Notes: generated by a model not told the origin, from the sequence alone. 64,000 nucleotides of DNA from Silene conica (GCA_029255685.2 CM055320.2:44489910-44553909); one strand, 5' to 3'; positions 23,159-36,477 are shown, counted from the first letter of the stretch. A program made the numbers and translations.

Positions 23159-23170
23159 TCTCTGATACCA
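23159..23170 (-). promoter_or_regulatory. G3b primer-binding site
   Basis: Minus-strand TGGTATCAGAGA, 4 bp from the LTR at 23175, matches the initiator-Met primer site at 11 of 12 bases. The corresponding site of the next unit is 26046-26057 (TGGAATCAGAGC, one mismatch). Confidence 0.8.
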
Positions 23171-23174
23171 TTAA

Positions 23175-24276
23175 TGATATGAATTCTGGGCAAAGAAATC
23201 GTCCACAGAAGCTTCTTGAACCTTTAAGAACAATCTTGAATGAAAACAGTATTTTAGATGTATGTATAAAACGATCTTGATGAATATGGTGGTGATGATG
23301 AACGTGGATATTGATGATGGTGGCGTCGGCAGTGGTGTAGATGGCCGACGATGGTGGTGATGGTTGTTCTTGTTGTGACGGTCTTGAGGTGAATCCTCAA
23401 GGTAGAAGAATATTTTTTTAACCTAGACCTATAGATAAAACAATGGTGATTTACTCCTTAGACCTATAGTTTGTAAATCTTTTTAATATCTAAAACGTGA
23501 CAAATATCAACGGTTTGGATCAATACGCGATGAGTTTGGAAAGTTATAAAAGCCTTATAATTTAAAAGTTTGTATTTTTATTATTCTTGAAATCTCTGAA
23601 ATAAAAGAAGACAATGTGCTCTATTTATAATAGAGGTACACGCCCAAATACTCGGCCAAGACTCGGTTGAGCAACACGAGTCCTTCTCAAGATAGGAGTC
23701 CGATTTTCTATCCTAATAGATCAAACTTGATCTTTATTAAATAAACTAACCTAGGTTGTTAAATAACTAAATAACTAACTAACTTAACAACCCTAGAATA
23801 ACTAACTAAATTGTAACTAACTTTTAACTACTTTTGTAACAACCTAGTAATAACCTAACAACTTGTAACAACTTTTGTCCCAAACTAATTATAACTATCT
23901 TATAACTAATTTGTAACAACCTAAAAACAATAAACTAATTAAAACAACATAAAAATTAAATATACTCCAAAACAGATTTGGAGTATTTGATCCTTGAAGC
24001 AACCGAGTAAGAACTCGGGTCTTGGACTCCGTGCCAAGCCACCACGTCGTGGCCCACATGCCACCTTCATGGTTTGTCCACCCTAACCCAGCCCATCTTT
24101 GTCTTGCGACGATCTTTATTAATACCTCGTTGGGCCAAGGTTGTTGAAGCCACTTAATCTTGACTCGATAATAAATCAACCCGTTCTTGGAATGTAATTC
24201 GATCAAGGGTAATATCAACCTTCCCTTTTAGTACCACATATAGTAATAAGACCAAGCCCTATCCATAATTGGATCA
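23175..24276 (-). repeat. G3 LTR, middle copy (1102 bp)
   Basis: Plus-strand ends TGATATGAATTC and AATTGGATCA. It is shared by both units of the array: the PPT of unit 2 (purine-rich AAAGGAGGAGGGGA on the minus strand, 24277-24290) abuts its right edge and the primer site of unit 1 its left edge. It contains a run of short TAACTAAC / TTGTAACAACC direct repeats (23756-23930). Confidence 0.85.
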
Positions 24277-26061
24277 TCCCCTCCTCCTTTGAAGAGAATT
24301 GACCTCAATTTTTGATGATCGAACTTCAAGATGTATTGAACTCGGAATAGGCTACCTGTAATAGAAATTGGTTGGGCTGTGAGTCTCGAACCAAGAACTC
24401 CATGGTTGCGCCTCTTTACAACATCACGCACCACCATGTCTACGCCCTCCTCCTTAGCATTCCAACGATCCTTAAGAAAGCGATTTATACTTATAACTAA
24501 AGGAGACTTGTAACCCCCTTTACTCAAAAAAAAAACCCCACTTCTCTCGACTTGGACCGAACCAAGTTATCTACATCCAAATATGGGAATGGATCACCAA
24601 CAACAAGGCTAGTATCGATTCCACAAGTTTCTTCCCGTACATTTTTTTTTAAGATCTCTTATCCCGGCAACCACCTTGCTTAGATCAACCACCCTTGCAG
24701 CCACGCCACTTGAACTCTTGACCCTTGGTTCACTTTTCACTTCGCTTGGAACCTGCCGCCCTTCTTTCGAAGACACCCCTACCATCTCCCCGGCTATAAC
24801 CATAGTTGGCTTATCATGGTTAATAGTGTCATGTGTTTAGGGCTCCTCTAAAGGTGATTTGTACGGTACTTGGATTAGACCTAGACCAACACACATAGGC
24901 TTAGAATTGATTGAAACGCAATCTAACAACAACCTCCCGATTCGTCTCCCCCTAGTTGCTGCCCATTCAATCGTAACTAACCCTAACTTCCTCGTGGTCA
25001 CCCCCAACACCACTTGTTCCTCTTTGGTTACGTCAACCCTCACCGATTCTCTAAACTCCAACGGTTTAGACTTCCTGTGCTCAACGAACCTCTGTATACA
25101 ACCCTTAATCGTAACCAAAGTATACCCCCTACCATAAGTGCTTATCCCACACAGGAATTTATTTAGGTACGACTCTAAGGTAGATTTGTATGTTTTCTTC
25201 CTTAATACTGGTTGGGCTCGTTTGAACGTGGAATAGACCGGACCTAAGGACCCTTGTTCCCACCCATCACTTATCGTCTTAGCCCGCACTCACAACTCCT
25301 TGGTTCGGTTGCTTCTATCAATGAGCTGAGTAGGAAGTGCAGCCCTCGGAACTAAAGCTAAAGGATGTTCTAATCCTCTTTCTGAACCCAAAGCATACAC
25401 CTTTTGTTCTCCCTCCATGGCTTGATCCTCTCTTTCACTTGCAACCACCGCAAGATCAGGCCTCTCTTGTTTTTTGGTAGTCATCTCTAATACGGCTTTG
25501 AGGGTTATAAGTTTTAGTATGATTCTTTTATCTTTATCCCTCAATTCGTTTTCGTTTGTCCTCCCTCGATGCACTACATCTCTATCGAACTGGCATGGAC
25601 GCCCCAACAATAGGTGACACGCACCCATAGGTGTTGCATCACATAAAATCTCGTCCTTGTATGAGGCCATGGTTATTCCTACTCTAACTTGCCTCGTTAC
25701 CCTTATAACACTATCATCATCTAACCAATGTATTAAATAGGGTTTTTGGGTGTGTGGTGGTGGTTAGGTCAAGTTTGGATACCATCCCTTCGGAAGCAAC
25801 GTTTGCGCAACTTCCCCCGTCAATAATTACGCTACACCACTTATCTTTTACTTGGCACTTGGTGTAGAATATCTTGTTTCTTTGATCGTTTGAGATTGGG
25901 TCGGTTTGAACTTGTAGGTTACGTAGCAATAGGTTTCTTGGTAATCGTAACGGAACCCTAACTTCCGTCTCCCCTTCGAATCTCGCGCCCTCCATACTAC
26001 CTCCCTTCGTGGATCGTCTTATAAATAAAGTAATCAAGAGCCGAAGCTCTGATTCCATTAA
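24277..26061 (-). mobile_element. G3c internal region (1785 bp), TRIM-free copy
   Basis: This copy shows the undisturbed organisation: primer site at 26046-26057, a single coding frame of about 570 codons filling nearly the whole interior, then the PPT. There is room for neither a capsid gene nor RT/integrase, so transposition must use proteins from another gypsy element. Confidence 0.75.
24284..25995 (-). pseudogene. G3c ORF: protease fused to unrecognised ~430-residue polypeptide
   Basis: It begins at ATG 25995 (MEGARFEGETEV). Residues about 40-140 are a gypsy-type aspartic protease: IIDGGSCANVAS (DGG active site), then MGACHLLLGRPCQFDRDVV. The following ~430 residues contain blocks conserved among the three G3 copies (KTYKSTSESYLNKFLCGI, LVRSKSREVGF, SPLVISINRFL) but match no retroelement domain I know. 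Breaks: frameshift near 25730, TGA at 25287-25289 (CGA in the other copies), TAA at 24837-24839, and indels near 24645 and 24530. Three copies keep the same long frame outside these breaks, which suggests it was once translated. A captured host sequence is possible but unproven. Confidence 0.6.
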
Positions 26062-27165
26062 TGATATGAGTTCTTGGCAAAGAAATCGTCCGCGGAAGAT
26101 TCTTGAACCTTTAAGAACAATCTTGACTGAAAACAACATTTTAGTTGTATGTATGGAACGATCTTGCTGAATATGGTGGTGATGATGAACGTGGATGTTG
26201 ATGATGGTGGCGTGGGTGGTGGTGTAGATGGCCGTCGATGGTGGTGATGCTGGTTGTTGTTGTGATGGTCTTGATGTGAATCCTCTAGGTGGAAGGATAT
26301 TTGTTTAACCTAGACCTATAGATCAAACAATGGTGATTTACTCCCTAGACCTATAGTTCGTAAATCTTGTTTATATCTAAAACGCGACAAATATCAACGG
26401 TTTGGATCAACACGCGATGTGTCCGGAAAATTATAAAAGCCTTATAATTTGAAAGTTTGTATCTTTATTTTTCTTGAAATTTGTGAAATAAAAGAAGACA
26501 ATGTGCTATATTTATAATAGAGGCACACGCCCAAATACTCGGCCAAGACTCGGTTGAGCAACACAAGTCCTTCTCAAAATAGGAGTCCGATTTTCTATCC
26601 TAATAGATCAAACTTGATCTTTATTAAATAAACTAACCTAGGTCGTTAAAAAAAACTAAATAACTAACTAACTTAACAACCCTAGAATAACTAACTAGAT
26701 TGTAACTAACTTGTAACTACTTTTGTAACAACCTAGTAACAACCTAACAACTTGTAACAACTTTTGTCACAAACTAATTATAACTATCTTATAACTAATT
26801 TGTAGCAACCTATAAACAATGAACTAATTAAAACAACATAAAAATTAAATTTACTCCAAAACAGATTTGGAGTATTTGATCCTTGAAGCAACCGAGTAAG
26901 AACTCGGGTCTTGGACTCCGTGCCAAGCCACCACGCCGTGGCCCACATGCCACCTTAGTGGTTTGTCGACCCTAACCCAGCCCATCTTTGTCTTGCGACG
27001 ATCTTTGTTAATACCTCGTTGGGCCAAGGTTGTTGAAGCCACTTAATCTTGACTCGATAATAAATCAGCCCGTTCTGGGAATGTAATTCGATCAAGGCTA
27101 ATATCAACCTTCCATTTGAGTCCCACATATAGTAATGAGACCGAGCCCTATCCATGATTGGATCA
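26062..27165 (-). repeat. G3 5' LTR, right end of the array (1104 bp)
   Basis: Same family as 23175-24276, with scattered substitutions. The right end GGATCA abuts GATAT of the Gx LTR, the expected start of a target duplication whose partner is not recoverable. Confidence 0.85.
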
Positions 27166-29026
27166 GATATGCTATCTCGGGCTGTGATTTTGTACTTAAT
27201 ACTTAATTATGTTTTATTTCATTTCCGCATTTCAGTTTTGTAATAATACACCTCGCATATTAGTTATGTTTCTTAAAAAGTTTTAATTCCGCTGCATTTT
27301 TCGTACATTGTATGTTTATTTTTCTGCTACCGCGAGGTGGACTTTTACAGTTGGTATTAGAGCGTTATTGCTTCCGACGCATTCATGTGACCCCCAAACT
27401 TAACTTGACCAATAAATCAAATAATGAATGAGAGATGGGGTAGATTTAAGGACAAGTGGTAGTCTGTTTTATGATTGCTTTTATTAAGTTCTAACCTGTT
27501 TGTTGATTGTCATTGATTTAACTTTTATGTCTTTTAATCGACGAACCGTGAGCTTATCCATTTGGTGATCAAGACCGGAGTTTCCACCGAAGATGGACAA
27601 TTCGTGCAACAGTTGGAGAATGTTTCTGGGCCTTGAAGATACTCCTCTTTCTTTGTGTATCACCTTCTTTCATAACTCCGGATGCACATCACTTATTTTG
27701 GAATATTTGTCTATCTTAATTGAAATCTATCTTCATATCTTTTCAACTTAACCTTGTTGCTTGCTTTCTCGAGGTGCCTTGTAGGTAATCTTCCCTTTAT
27801 TGGATTTTGAGGAACTAGTTATAGTATAACCGTAATCCTTGTTATCATAAATGTTGTTATTTGAGGAAAGCTTAAGAAGTATTGAGAGACATGTTTTGAT
27901 TATCCAAGTGTCTAGTAGTCTATCCAATTGGAAAACTGAAAGTGAGTAATAGGGTGCTTATTTAGAGGCTAAGTTGTATACTTAGTATTCGGTGGAACTT
28001 AATCTTGTGAATCACGGTTAAATTGTAAAGATTAGTGGATTTAAAAGTGCCGCTTAAGGAGTCAGATGAGATACTTGAGGTCATAGATGAATTTGGAAGA
28101 ATAGGCTAAAGATGCTAATGATGGGTGGATGAGTGAAGTGAGTTAGTATCACTTGACTTAGAGGACGTGATTTACTTGAGGAAGGACTTGTTGTTGAGGA
28201 ATAAGAACCCTTAGTAATAGTAATTGTTTATTGAAAGAGCTTACAAGTAGAGTTGGAAGAATTTGTTTAAGTATTTGACCTTAGTTACGTAATAGATCTT
28301 ACAGCTTATCTATCAAAGTACGTGAGGAATTTGGAAGGGTATGCTTAAGGTGCTAACGTGGTCGAACGGATGAGTGAGGTAAGTTAGTGGTTGCTCGACC
28401 TTGAGGATGTGATTCGCTTGAGGAATAACGTATTGTATGAGGAATGAGAGTCATTGGTAATAATAGTTATGTATTGACGGAATTTATGATTTAAACTTGG
28501 AAGAGTCGGTTAAATGTTGACCTTAGGTTACTTGATGGCTCTAAGCGTTTACCTGTTGATGTACTTAAGGGAGTTTGAGGATGTACCACTAATGTGAGAT
28601 TAAGATATAGTAATTCGTTGGAAGGTAAGAGTTGGAGACTTGATCATTTAAGAGTTTTTATGTCATTGAAAGTGATGTAAGTGAAGTGGACATAGCATAT
28701 GAGTTTGGTAACCTAAGAGTGTTATTGAACAATCATTTGAAGAACTGGCTGAGATGAGACATCTAAAACCTTTGGGAATAAGTAATTGGAATGATGATAT
28801 TGTTTAAATTTTGAAGAATTATGGTATATAAATCGTTTGAGGAAAATGTTTCGTTAGAACCGATAATTGTCTTGCTTAATTTCGAAAGTAAGGAGTGAGA
28901 ACCTTGTGATTATAGTGAGAGACTCGAACCTTGGGAGACTTTCGTAATCGTTCCTTTATATCGCTTCTCTCTTCCCGCCTTCCTTGTTTCTCCTTCTGCT
29001 TTTGGCTTCACTTGTTAGGGTCCATA
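27166..29026 (+). mobile_element. Gx: coding-free gypsy-type derivative, left part
   Basis: 27166-27349 is the 3' end of an LTR (ending GGACTTTTACA), cut on its left by G3. A one-mismatch tRNA-Met primer site follows (TGGTATTAGAGC, 27352-27363), then internal sequence without ORFs. The interior resembles the reverse complement of Gz, e.g. the GAAGATGGA segment near 27590 with its counterpart near 16570. The element resumes at 45137 after the composite insertion. Confidence 0.7.
28091..28535 (+). repeat. Diverged direct repeat in Gx, 238 bp apart
   Basis: The segment starting ATTTGGAAG at 28091 is repeated from 28329. Shared blocks in order include GATGAGTGA, GTGATT.GCTTGAGG / GTGATTTACTTGAGG and TTGACCTTAG. 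Similarity is moderate, so the duplication is old. Confidence 0.6.
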
Positions 29027-29425
29027 TGTAAAACCCCTCGCAGCAGCGGAAAAGTAAACATACAAAACATGCCAAAAATACGCGGAATTTTAAACTTTTG
29101 ACATGATAATAAAACATGTGAGGTGTCTTAACAAAATTAAACATGCGGAAGAGGAATAAAACATAAATAAGTATATAAGTGCGATACAAAACAGCCCGGG
29201 ATAGCATATCCCTACAGGCACAAAATAATGAAACCATAAAACTAAGGTCTAGCTAACGAAAAGGTAAAAGTCAACGATGAAGGATCATCGCTCGCTAGCC
29301 TCAATGTAACCCCCGCAGAACAGCCTCATGTACCTACACACATACAACATGTGTGCCACAGTCAGTGGGGAGTGACTAGAGTGCTCCTAGCCACCTATTG
29401 TCAATAACATGTAACACGTAAAACA

Positions 29426-30702
29426 TGTTAGGTTTTATTAGTTACTTATAAACTAATTTATAGTCATACTAAACTAACCTTGTAATTAACTCTTTAATTA
29501 AAATGTTAATACGATCTTATGCATGCTAATATATGCGGAAGTAAGGAGATATTGAACCCTTACACATGGTCCAAGATTATAGCAAGGATGATCCTCCAAG
29601 TACCCAAATAAGAATACCTCATTTGGATGCACCAAGACAACCCCTTGAAAGATCCGAAATCTCGAGTAGGCTAGCACAAGAAAACGGATTTCCTTAAACA
29701 ACTCTAATCTCTCTAATTAGAATGTTATTACAATACTATTATTAGTATGTTTATATTATCTTATAATATGATTTTGAGGTTGTAAAATCTCTCCTTTTCT
29801 TAGTGTATTTTTCGGCCAAGAGTTGAAGAAGAAGAAGAATGAGTATGATACATATCACATATATATATTAAGCATGCTCTTAATAAGATAATTTAAATCA
29901 ACTTAAGCATGCTTATGGGGAAGGGGAAGCCGGTTTTAGGGAGCCTCAATAGGGGACATCTTGACTTCTCAAGACACTAGGGTGGCTCTAGGTTAGTGTT
30001 CTCAAGGTGGTGTTTAATGATTGTGTTTTATTTACTAATTAACACAAATCATACCCCTTAACTAACCTACATAAAACCGGTCACCATATCACATATAGTC
30101 CATTTTATGATTTTTGTCAACTTTACAATTGTATATCATGTCAAATGTAATATGTCATAATGTTATGAAGTAACAATTGTTTTAATTTAATCATACATAT
30201 TTAGCAAGTAAATATTATTCATAAATTAATAAATCATATTTATAAAGTTGACTGGTAATCCGAAATTACTATAACATGGTCATTCATAATTTATCGTCAA
30301 TACGATTTACAAGCTTTGTAATAATTATATCCCAATTCATTCTAACAACGATATAATAAAATATCGTTCAATGTTTAACAATTGACCCGTTTCAATTTTA
30401 AACATAAATCTTACATTAAGATTTAACCTCTAATTTCTCGATATACGAGTTTAAGGAATATGAGCAAATCGTATCAATATACATTTGATCATTTTATCAA
30501 TTAAGGGAATTGTCCTAAAGGTGTGACCTAAAGGGATCAACTGACCACCACCGTCATACGACAGTAATGTCAAACTCTAGCTAGCCAATCATTACCGATT
30601 AATGTTGGTCAGTTGACTAATAATTCGTGTCATCCCTTGCGCATTCTCGTCATGAGATTTAATTACGTGATCGCACTATTGTTGAGGACACATTTCCCAA
30701 CA
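29426..30702 (-). repeat. C2 3' LTR (1277 bp)
   Basis: Plus-strand ends TGTTAGG and CCCAACA. It carries the conserved U3 nested inverted repeat: outer arms TCAACTGACCA (30537-30547) and TGGTCAGTTGA (30606-30616), inner arms GTAATG (30564-30569) and CATTAC (30590-30595). Confidence 0.93.
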
Positions 30703-30727
30703 ATCTCCCACTTGTCCTCGACAAGTG
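30703..30727 (-). promoter_or_regulatory. C2 polypurine tract with overlapping hairpin
   Basis: On the minus strand AAGTGGGAGAT abuts the 3' LTR. The perfect hairpin CACTTGTC-CTC-GACAAGTG (30709-30727) overlaps it, as in C1. A second GAGTGGGAGAT lies about 50 bp further inside. Confidence 0.8.
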
Positions 30728-33114
30728 TGCGTCACCAATTCTCTTGTCCTATTACAATCTCCCACTCAATGCAAGATGTCTCTCTGAGGTGGTACTTGCA
30801 TTCGATCATATCATGAGTGGTTTCCTCGATCTGGAGAATAACTGTTTGACCAGAATTATCTACCATAGATACCTTCCAAGCGTGGCCACGCATTTCCAGT
30901 TAACTTCTCCTCGAGTGGCCTTGAGATTTGAACAACCCTGACAAGGGGTGGACAATTTCTATCGCACTACTTCCTTTGACTAGTCACAGTCAGTCACAGC
31001 CTGAAGCAGTCCCATTTGACTCCAGTTACGAAAAGTCGTAGAGAAAGGATCAAGGCTATGCCTAAACTGTACCATCTTGGGAGAGTAGTCTTTAGTCTAA
31101 GAATTGACTCACAAGAATACTATAGCAGCTCTCGCCACGACCCGGCTATAAAATTTCCAGAACTCTATAAGCGGTCACATTGCCCGACAGAGTGTCTCTT
31201 ACAGTCTGCCTATGTGATCGACTAGTCATCACATATGACTCTATGGCACTTGAACTTGCCATCAATCGCCTCATACTCTAGTCGCTTTGAGATGTCACCT
31301 CATGTAAGCGGCTAGGGGCCATACTAAGTCAATCCAGTTCACTTATGGGGTTCAATATTGTCTCTTACAACCCATTTGGATTCTGACAAAGTATCTTTTA
31401 CTTTGAGTTAATTATAACTCAAATGATGTTGTCATGCAACAATAGTCAATACTATTACATTGCATTTGATGCACAATCATCTGTTTGTATTAGTGTTTTG
31501 TGAATAACCTTTATTCATGATTGCAAAACTTACAAATTTTGGTCTCTTTTATTCTCATATTATCCCATATAATATGATTCTATTTGAGTACATATCTAGA
31601 ACTCTTTCTAGATTTTGAGCTTCCTTTCCAGAAGAAGGCTCCCACTGTTATCTTATAACTTGTGACGTATCGATATACTGGAGGGATTTAAGAATCACTC
31701 TCTACAGTCACTTATGTACTGAAATCTATATTGTAGTCTATTTATGATTTCATCATTCTAATAATTTTCACTCATCTTGGCTATTTGATAATGGTTTTAT
31801 TCATCATTATGAATAACGTATCTAACCATTCTGATTTCTAATGGGCGACCTTTTATTATCCATATAATAAACCTTCCCATTAAAACTCCATCATCATATG
31901 ATACAAATTATTTTATTCATCTAAATTGAGTACCTCTTATTCTTTACTCTTAAAGAATCACCCATTCTCTCTAAATGGTAGGTTTCAATTCTTTAATGAA
32001 TATTGCTCCCACTGAAAACAATATCTCTCGATATCTTAAATGAACATTTCATTTCTCGCATGTTAAACTATTACTCGAATTATTATCACTATCTCTATAG
32101 TGATCCATCTTTTCAGATCATACCTTCTGACACAACATAAACTACTTTCGAGGGGACTGAGATGATTTCTCCTCTATTATCTTATAATCATAGAAAAATC
32201 ATTATTTCAAGGAATCGGTCTTGCCTCCGAATAGATAGATGATTTCTCCTCTATTATCTTATAATCTTTGAAAAATCACTATCTCATGGAGCCGATCTTC
32301 CTTCCGAATTCATACGGGGTTTCCCACTGAAACAATGAACATAAAGAACCTTTCTTCGAGTGTCCTCCCGTAGTTTCTTCAGTGTACCTTTCTTCAAGTG
32401 TCCTCCCGTAGTTTCTTTTGTTATCTTATTTAGGTTTCTTCTTAAGAACCCTTTCAGGAATCTTCTCTAAGATCCCATAGTTATATCATTGGTTTGTAGG
32501 TCGAATATTTTCTCCCACTCTATCCTTTAAAATAACCCTTATTTGTACAAGGATAGCTTATTTCGATCGAACCAATGTATATAAGTTTATGGTATGATGA
32601 ATACATTCTCATTTTCACTTAAAATGAAAATCTTATAATGAACTAATATTGTCTCATTTTGATTGAAAGTATCTCATGGGGTGTAGTTCTCCGTTTTAAT
32701 CAACACTTTGATTATATTATATTGATCATATCAATGTTTATTTCGTGATAAAATCACCATTATTCATGTTTTAACAAGGCATGCAATTTATTTGATAAAT
32801 CAAAACATTGATTAAGAACAAAAGTAGTGACTCGGGTTGAAAACCAAGTCACTAATATCCAAAATTACAACCATTGTTTTAGGATTTTAATCCATGTCTT
32901 ACAAGAAAGTAAATTGTTCCAAAATAAAATGCAAAATATGAAAGAAGACGATATGAAAATTAGAGGCTAGCTCTTCAAGTCTTCGATCAATTTGGATGCT
33001 ACCATAGTCATCCAAGTAAGGAACTTTATGCTTCCTTCTCCTTGCCCTTATCGTTATTAGGAGGCGCCCCTTTAAAACAATTAAAAAAGGGTAAATATCA
33101 ACATATTTGTATCA
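30728..33114 (-). other. C2 post-gag region without pol
   Basis: No supportable ORF. Similar to C1 307-3442 and C5 54543-55985 (the latter without the gag-proximal half). It contains repeated CTCCCACT (complement of the PPT core) at several places, and two local duplications: TCCTCCCGTAGTTTCTT twice (32363-32420) and TGATTTCTCCTCTATTATC twice (32163 and about 32230). Confidence 0.65.
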
Positions 33115-34047
33115 TTATACATAAGTTGATAAATGACATGAATTTAAACGAGAATTATTACCTACGGCGGTTGCTTTCCCATTTTTAAGATCGCTTAAGT
33201 ATTTGGGGCAATTTCTCTTCCAATGACCGATCCTCGTGCAATAGTGGCACTTGTCTTCGGATTTTGAAGACGAGGTGGAAGCGCCTTTCGAAAAGGTCTT
33301 TTGTTTGGTCGCTTTGGGCTTGAACGTTTTCTTGCCCTTGCCTTTCGAGGCATTCCTTTTGAAGCTCGTTTTCCCTTTCTTTTCGATGTTCAAAACATCT
33401 TTATTTGGTGGAACTTTCATGAAGTCCCATGTCCCTTTCGGCTTGGAAGAGCATCTTATGCAACTCATCCAACGTGGTCTCTTGGTTTAGCATATTAAAA
33501 TTCACCCGGAATTGAGCATACGCTTTAACCTTATTGAGCGAGTGAAGAACTCGGTCAATAATAAGAGAGTCGGGAACATCAACATCTTGAGCTTTTAGAG
33601 TCTCCGCGAGCTCAACGAGTTTGAGCACATGAGGGCTTATCTTTTGCCCTTCCTTGAATGTAATGTCAAAGAAGGCGGAGCCCGCCTCATATTGAATCAC
33701 CCTTGGAGTTTGCGAAAACATGGTCGCAAGCTTGGTGTATATGATGTGGTCAACTTAATCATACTCCTTTGGAGATCCGGCTCCATGGAGAAGATGAGCA
33801 CATTTTTAAGAGCGGAGGACTCTTTCATGTAGGCTTCATAGGCCTCATGAGTTTGGGCCGACGAACGAGCGGTCGGAGCGGGAGGAGCGGCTTCGGATAG
33901 GTAACGACTCTTTTCGTCACCTTGAGCGGCCAAAAGCAATTGCGCATCCCAATCCTTAAAATTGGAACCATGCTTATCGAGTTTACAACGATCAATAAAG
34001 GATTGAAGCCATGATACGTTAGTGAGAGGTGGAGCGTTGGTTGCCAT
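33115..34047 (-). pseudogene. gag: C2 gag with zinc knuckle, two frameshifts
   Basis: ATG at 34047 (MATNAPPLTNVSWLQ). The N-terminal half has the copia Gag (UBN2-type) signature: KLDKHGSNFKDWDAQL, then SSALKNVLIFSMEPDLQ. A frameshift near 33710 leads to a frame with ISPHVLKLVELAETL and IIDRVLHSLN. A second near 33440 leads to the basic linker and an intact zinc knuckle (CHYCTRIGHWKRNC) followed by YLSDLKNGK. The frame stops about 25 residues after the knuckle, as in C1. Known role: nucleocapsid/capsid protein binding element RNA. Confidence 0.85.
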
Positions 34048-36477
34048 TGATGTTGTTGAAAATTAAACTACAATGATAAAAGGAAAAACAACATCATTTT
34101 TTAAAATTCATAATTTAAACTAGAAACTTTAACAAGTTTAGTTATATATTTACTTAATGATCTCTTACCCAATTAAGTAAACAATCCCGAGACCCAAACC
34201 CACACTAATGCGGGCACGGTGTAGCCGATTCAACCCGTATCAGTATAATTTGGTGGATTAACCCTTTAATCGGTTCTACTCTTAGAACTCTCGGTCGACA
34301 ATTTTCTTAAAATTATCTTTAGCCCGAACTTATTGCAACTACGGTTACGAATACTTTCGTTGAGATCAACCAAATTTCAAGGTGTAATCTTATTACCCCA
34401 CTTACCCAACGTGACAATTTTAGTACCCCGGTGTAGCCGAGCCTAGGTTCTTGTGAAGAAGGGATTCATGGGTCCGTACTTTTTGGTAAGGCTAAGTCTC
34501 AATATTTATATGTAAGAGATCTAGTCAAATTATTATCTATCTCCGTTTAAGTGAACTAAGTCGGTGAATTATCGATAAAATAAAAGACTAGGTCGACTAA
34601 GTCGAAACATGCATGACACGATATATGACGATTTGGCTATGCATGCAAACATATAAAAGCAAATAAAATCATAAAGATAAACCCTAGTATGGCCTTTCCT
34701 AGAAAAGAAATAATAAAGTACAACTTCGGAAACCAACTCCTTTGGTCCCTTGAACTTCACGCGGCACGCACTTCGAGGTAAACACCGTCTTGTCGGAACT
34801 CCTTTCCGAATGGCACCGTCTTCAAGGAACTCCGGATTTTACAAATACTACAACTTTTCTAGTCTACTTTATACAATATAAAATAGAAATAAATTACAAT
34901 TGGGTGATACGAGATCACAAAATTACAACCGAATCGGTAACCCCTTACATTACGGGAAATACCGATTAAAACTATGGTCATACTAAGTAAATTACATAAT
35001 TCCCAAAATTACATAAAATAAATCATGACATTCATAATATAATATGCAATGCTTATGAAAATATGAATTAACATGCAAACCCTAAGCCAAATCGTCCTAT
35101 TTAAAACACTTATTTAAATAGTTATCGCAAACCTCGGTTTATGGAATCGCGTGTTTTAACGGTTAACAACACTATGCATTATATGAAACGGTTTTCATCC
35201 TTAAGTTAATCATCCTAACTCTTATAGGTTTCAAAATTTAGTCTTACTCAAACTTTGAACATGACTTAACATAATATATATCAATATTGATCGGTATTAC
35301 TCGGTTTTACGGGAAAAATAAAATAAAAAACCGAAAGAGTCATAAAAATTTCGAAAAATCCAAAATTCAAATTTTGAAAATTCCAGAATGTTCTTAAAAT
35401 TTTCAGAATCTTAAAATATTAGTATTTATACGGTTTTAACATTATTTCGTAAATAAGACGTAAAACGAGCAATTTAAGTCGGAAAATTCAATAATTAACT
35501 TCATAAATGCAAATTAAATACTAACAATATTTTTATACCTTCCAAAACATTTTACGAACACAAAATGGACAGAAAAATTAAATGGCACATTGCCCAAAGC
35601 CGAAATTTTTAAATGATGACTCTAAATATTCAATTTTAAATGCTACTTTTAACAAATTAAAATTAAATCAAATCTGAAACTTTTGGCTCCCAAAAATATT
35701 TTCATGATGAACATATCATATATGACTAATATGGGTTAAATTTTTCGGACATTTTAACAACTATTGTAAATTTTAATGATTTTCGCCATATATCGTACGA
35801 TTTTAACTTTTAAAATTATTTCTCAAGCATAAAATAAGATAAAAATCTCGCAATTTTCATACATGCTGGAAATAATATATATGACATCATGTTAAATTTT
35901 TATGGCCAAATTCCAAGTTAAACTATTAAAGTCGAAATTATGTCACTAATTACCCGATTTTTACATTAAAAATCTATAATATTGCAATATTTGAGATAAA
36001 TTTCTGGAAAATTCAAAATAAATTTTAAATATTGCATGTGACATCCTCATAAAGTTTTATAGTCAAATTCATAATATAACTATTTTAACCCATTTTTTTT
36101 CATCTTATTGCATTTTAACACTTAAAAATCATATCACACGTTTTATAGGTCCATAATTTATGAAAATTCATATTCATATTATAGAAAATACATGTGATAA
36201 TATACTGAAAAATCTCGGCCAAAAGATGATTTTAGCTATTTTTCCCAAAATAAACGACTTTAACCATTAAAACTTTATAAAAACCGAGATTTAATATACC
36301 ATTAATCAATATTCATGCAAAATATATTCCAAATATTCTAAAACAATTTATAAAACAGTAGGTATTCATGCTAAATAAATTTCGTGCATATCATATATTA
36401 AACGAAAATTCAAATTTTATTTTGTTATCACTATAACTCCGTAAAAACGTAAACGGAAAGCATGCAAACAACCTATT
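34048..36477 (-). other. C2 leader between primer site and gag
   Basis: 2.4 kb, AT-rich, no ORF of note. The leader is as long as the post-gag region, giving the element a single ~0.9-kb gene between two long untranslated blocks. Confidence 0.6.

Larger units (their letters stand above)
20721..27165 (-). mobile_element. G3 tandem array: part-LTR, internal, LTR, internal, LTR
   Basis: In plus order: LTR end (20721-20855), internal 1 (20856-23174, with a TRIM), LTR (23175-24276), internal 2 (24277-26061), LTR (26062-27165). Each internal region has a tRNA-Met-type primer site beside the LTR on its right and a PPT beside the LTR on its left, so both units point to the minus strand and share the middle LTR. 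This geometry arises from unequal recombination between LTRs of neighbouring copies. LTR ends are TGATAT and GGATCA. The right flank (27166) is an LTR of Gx. Confidence 0.85.
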
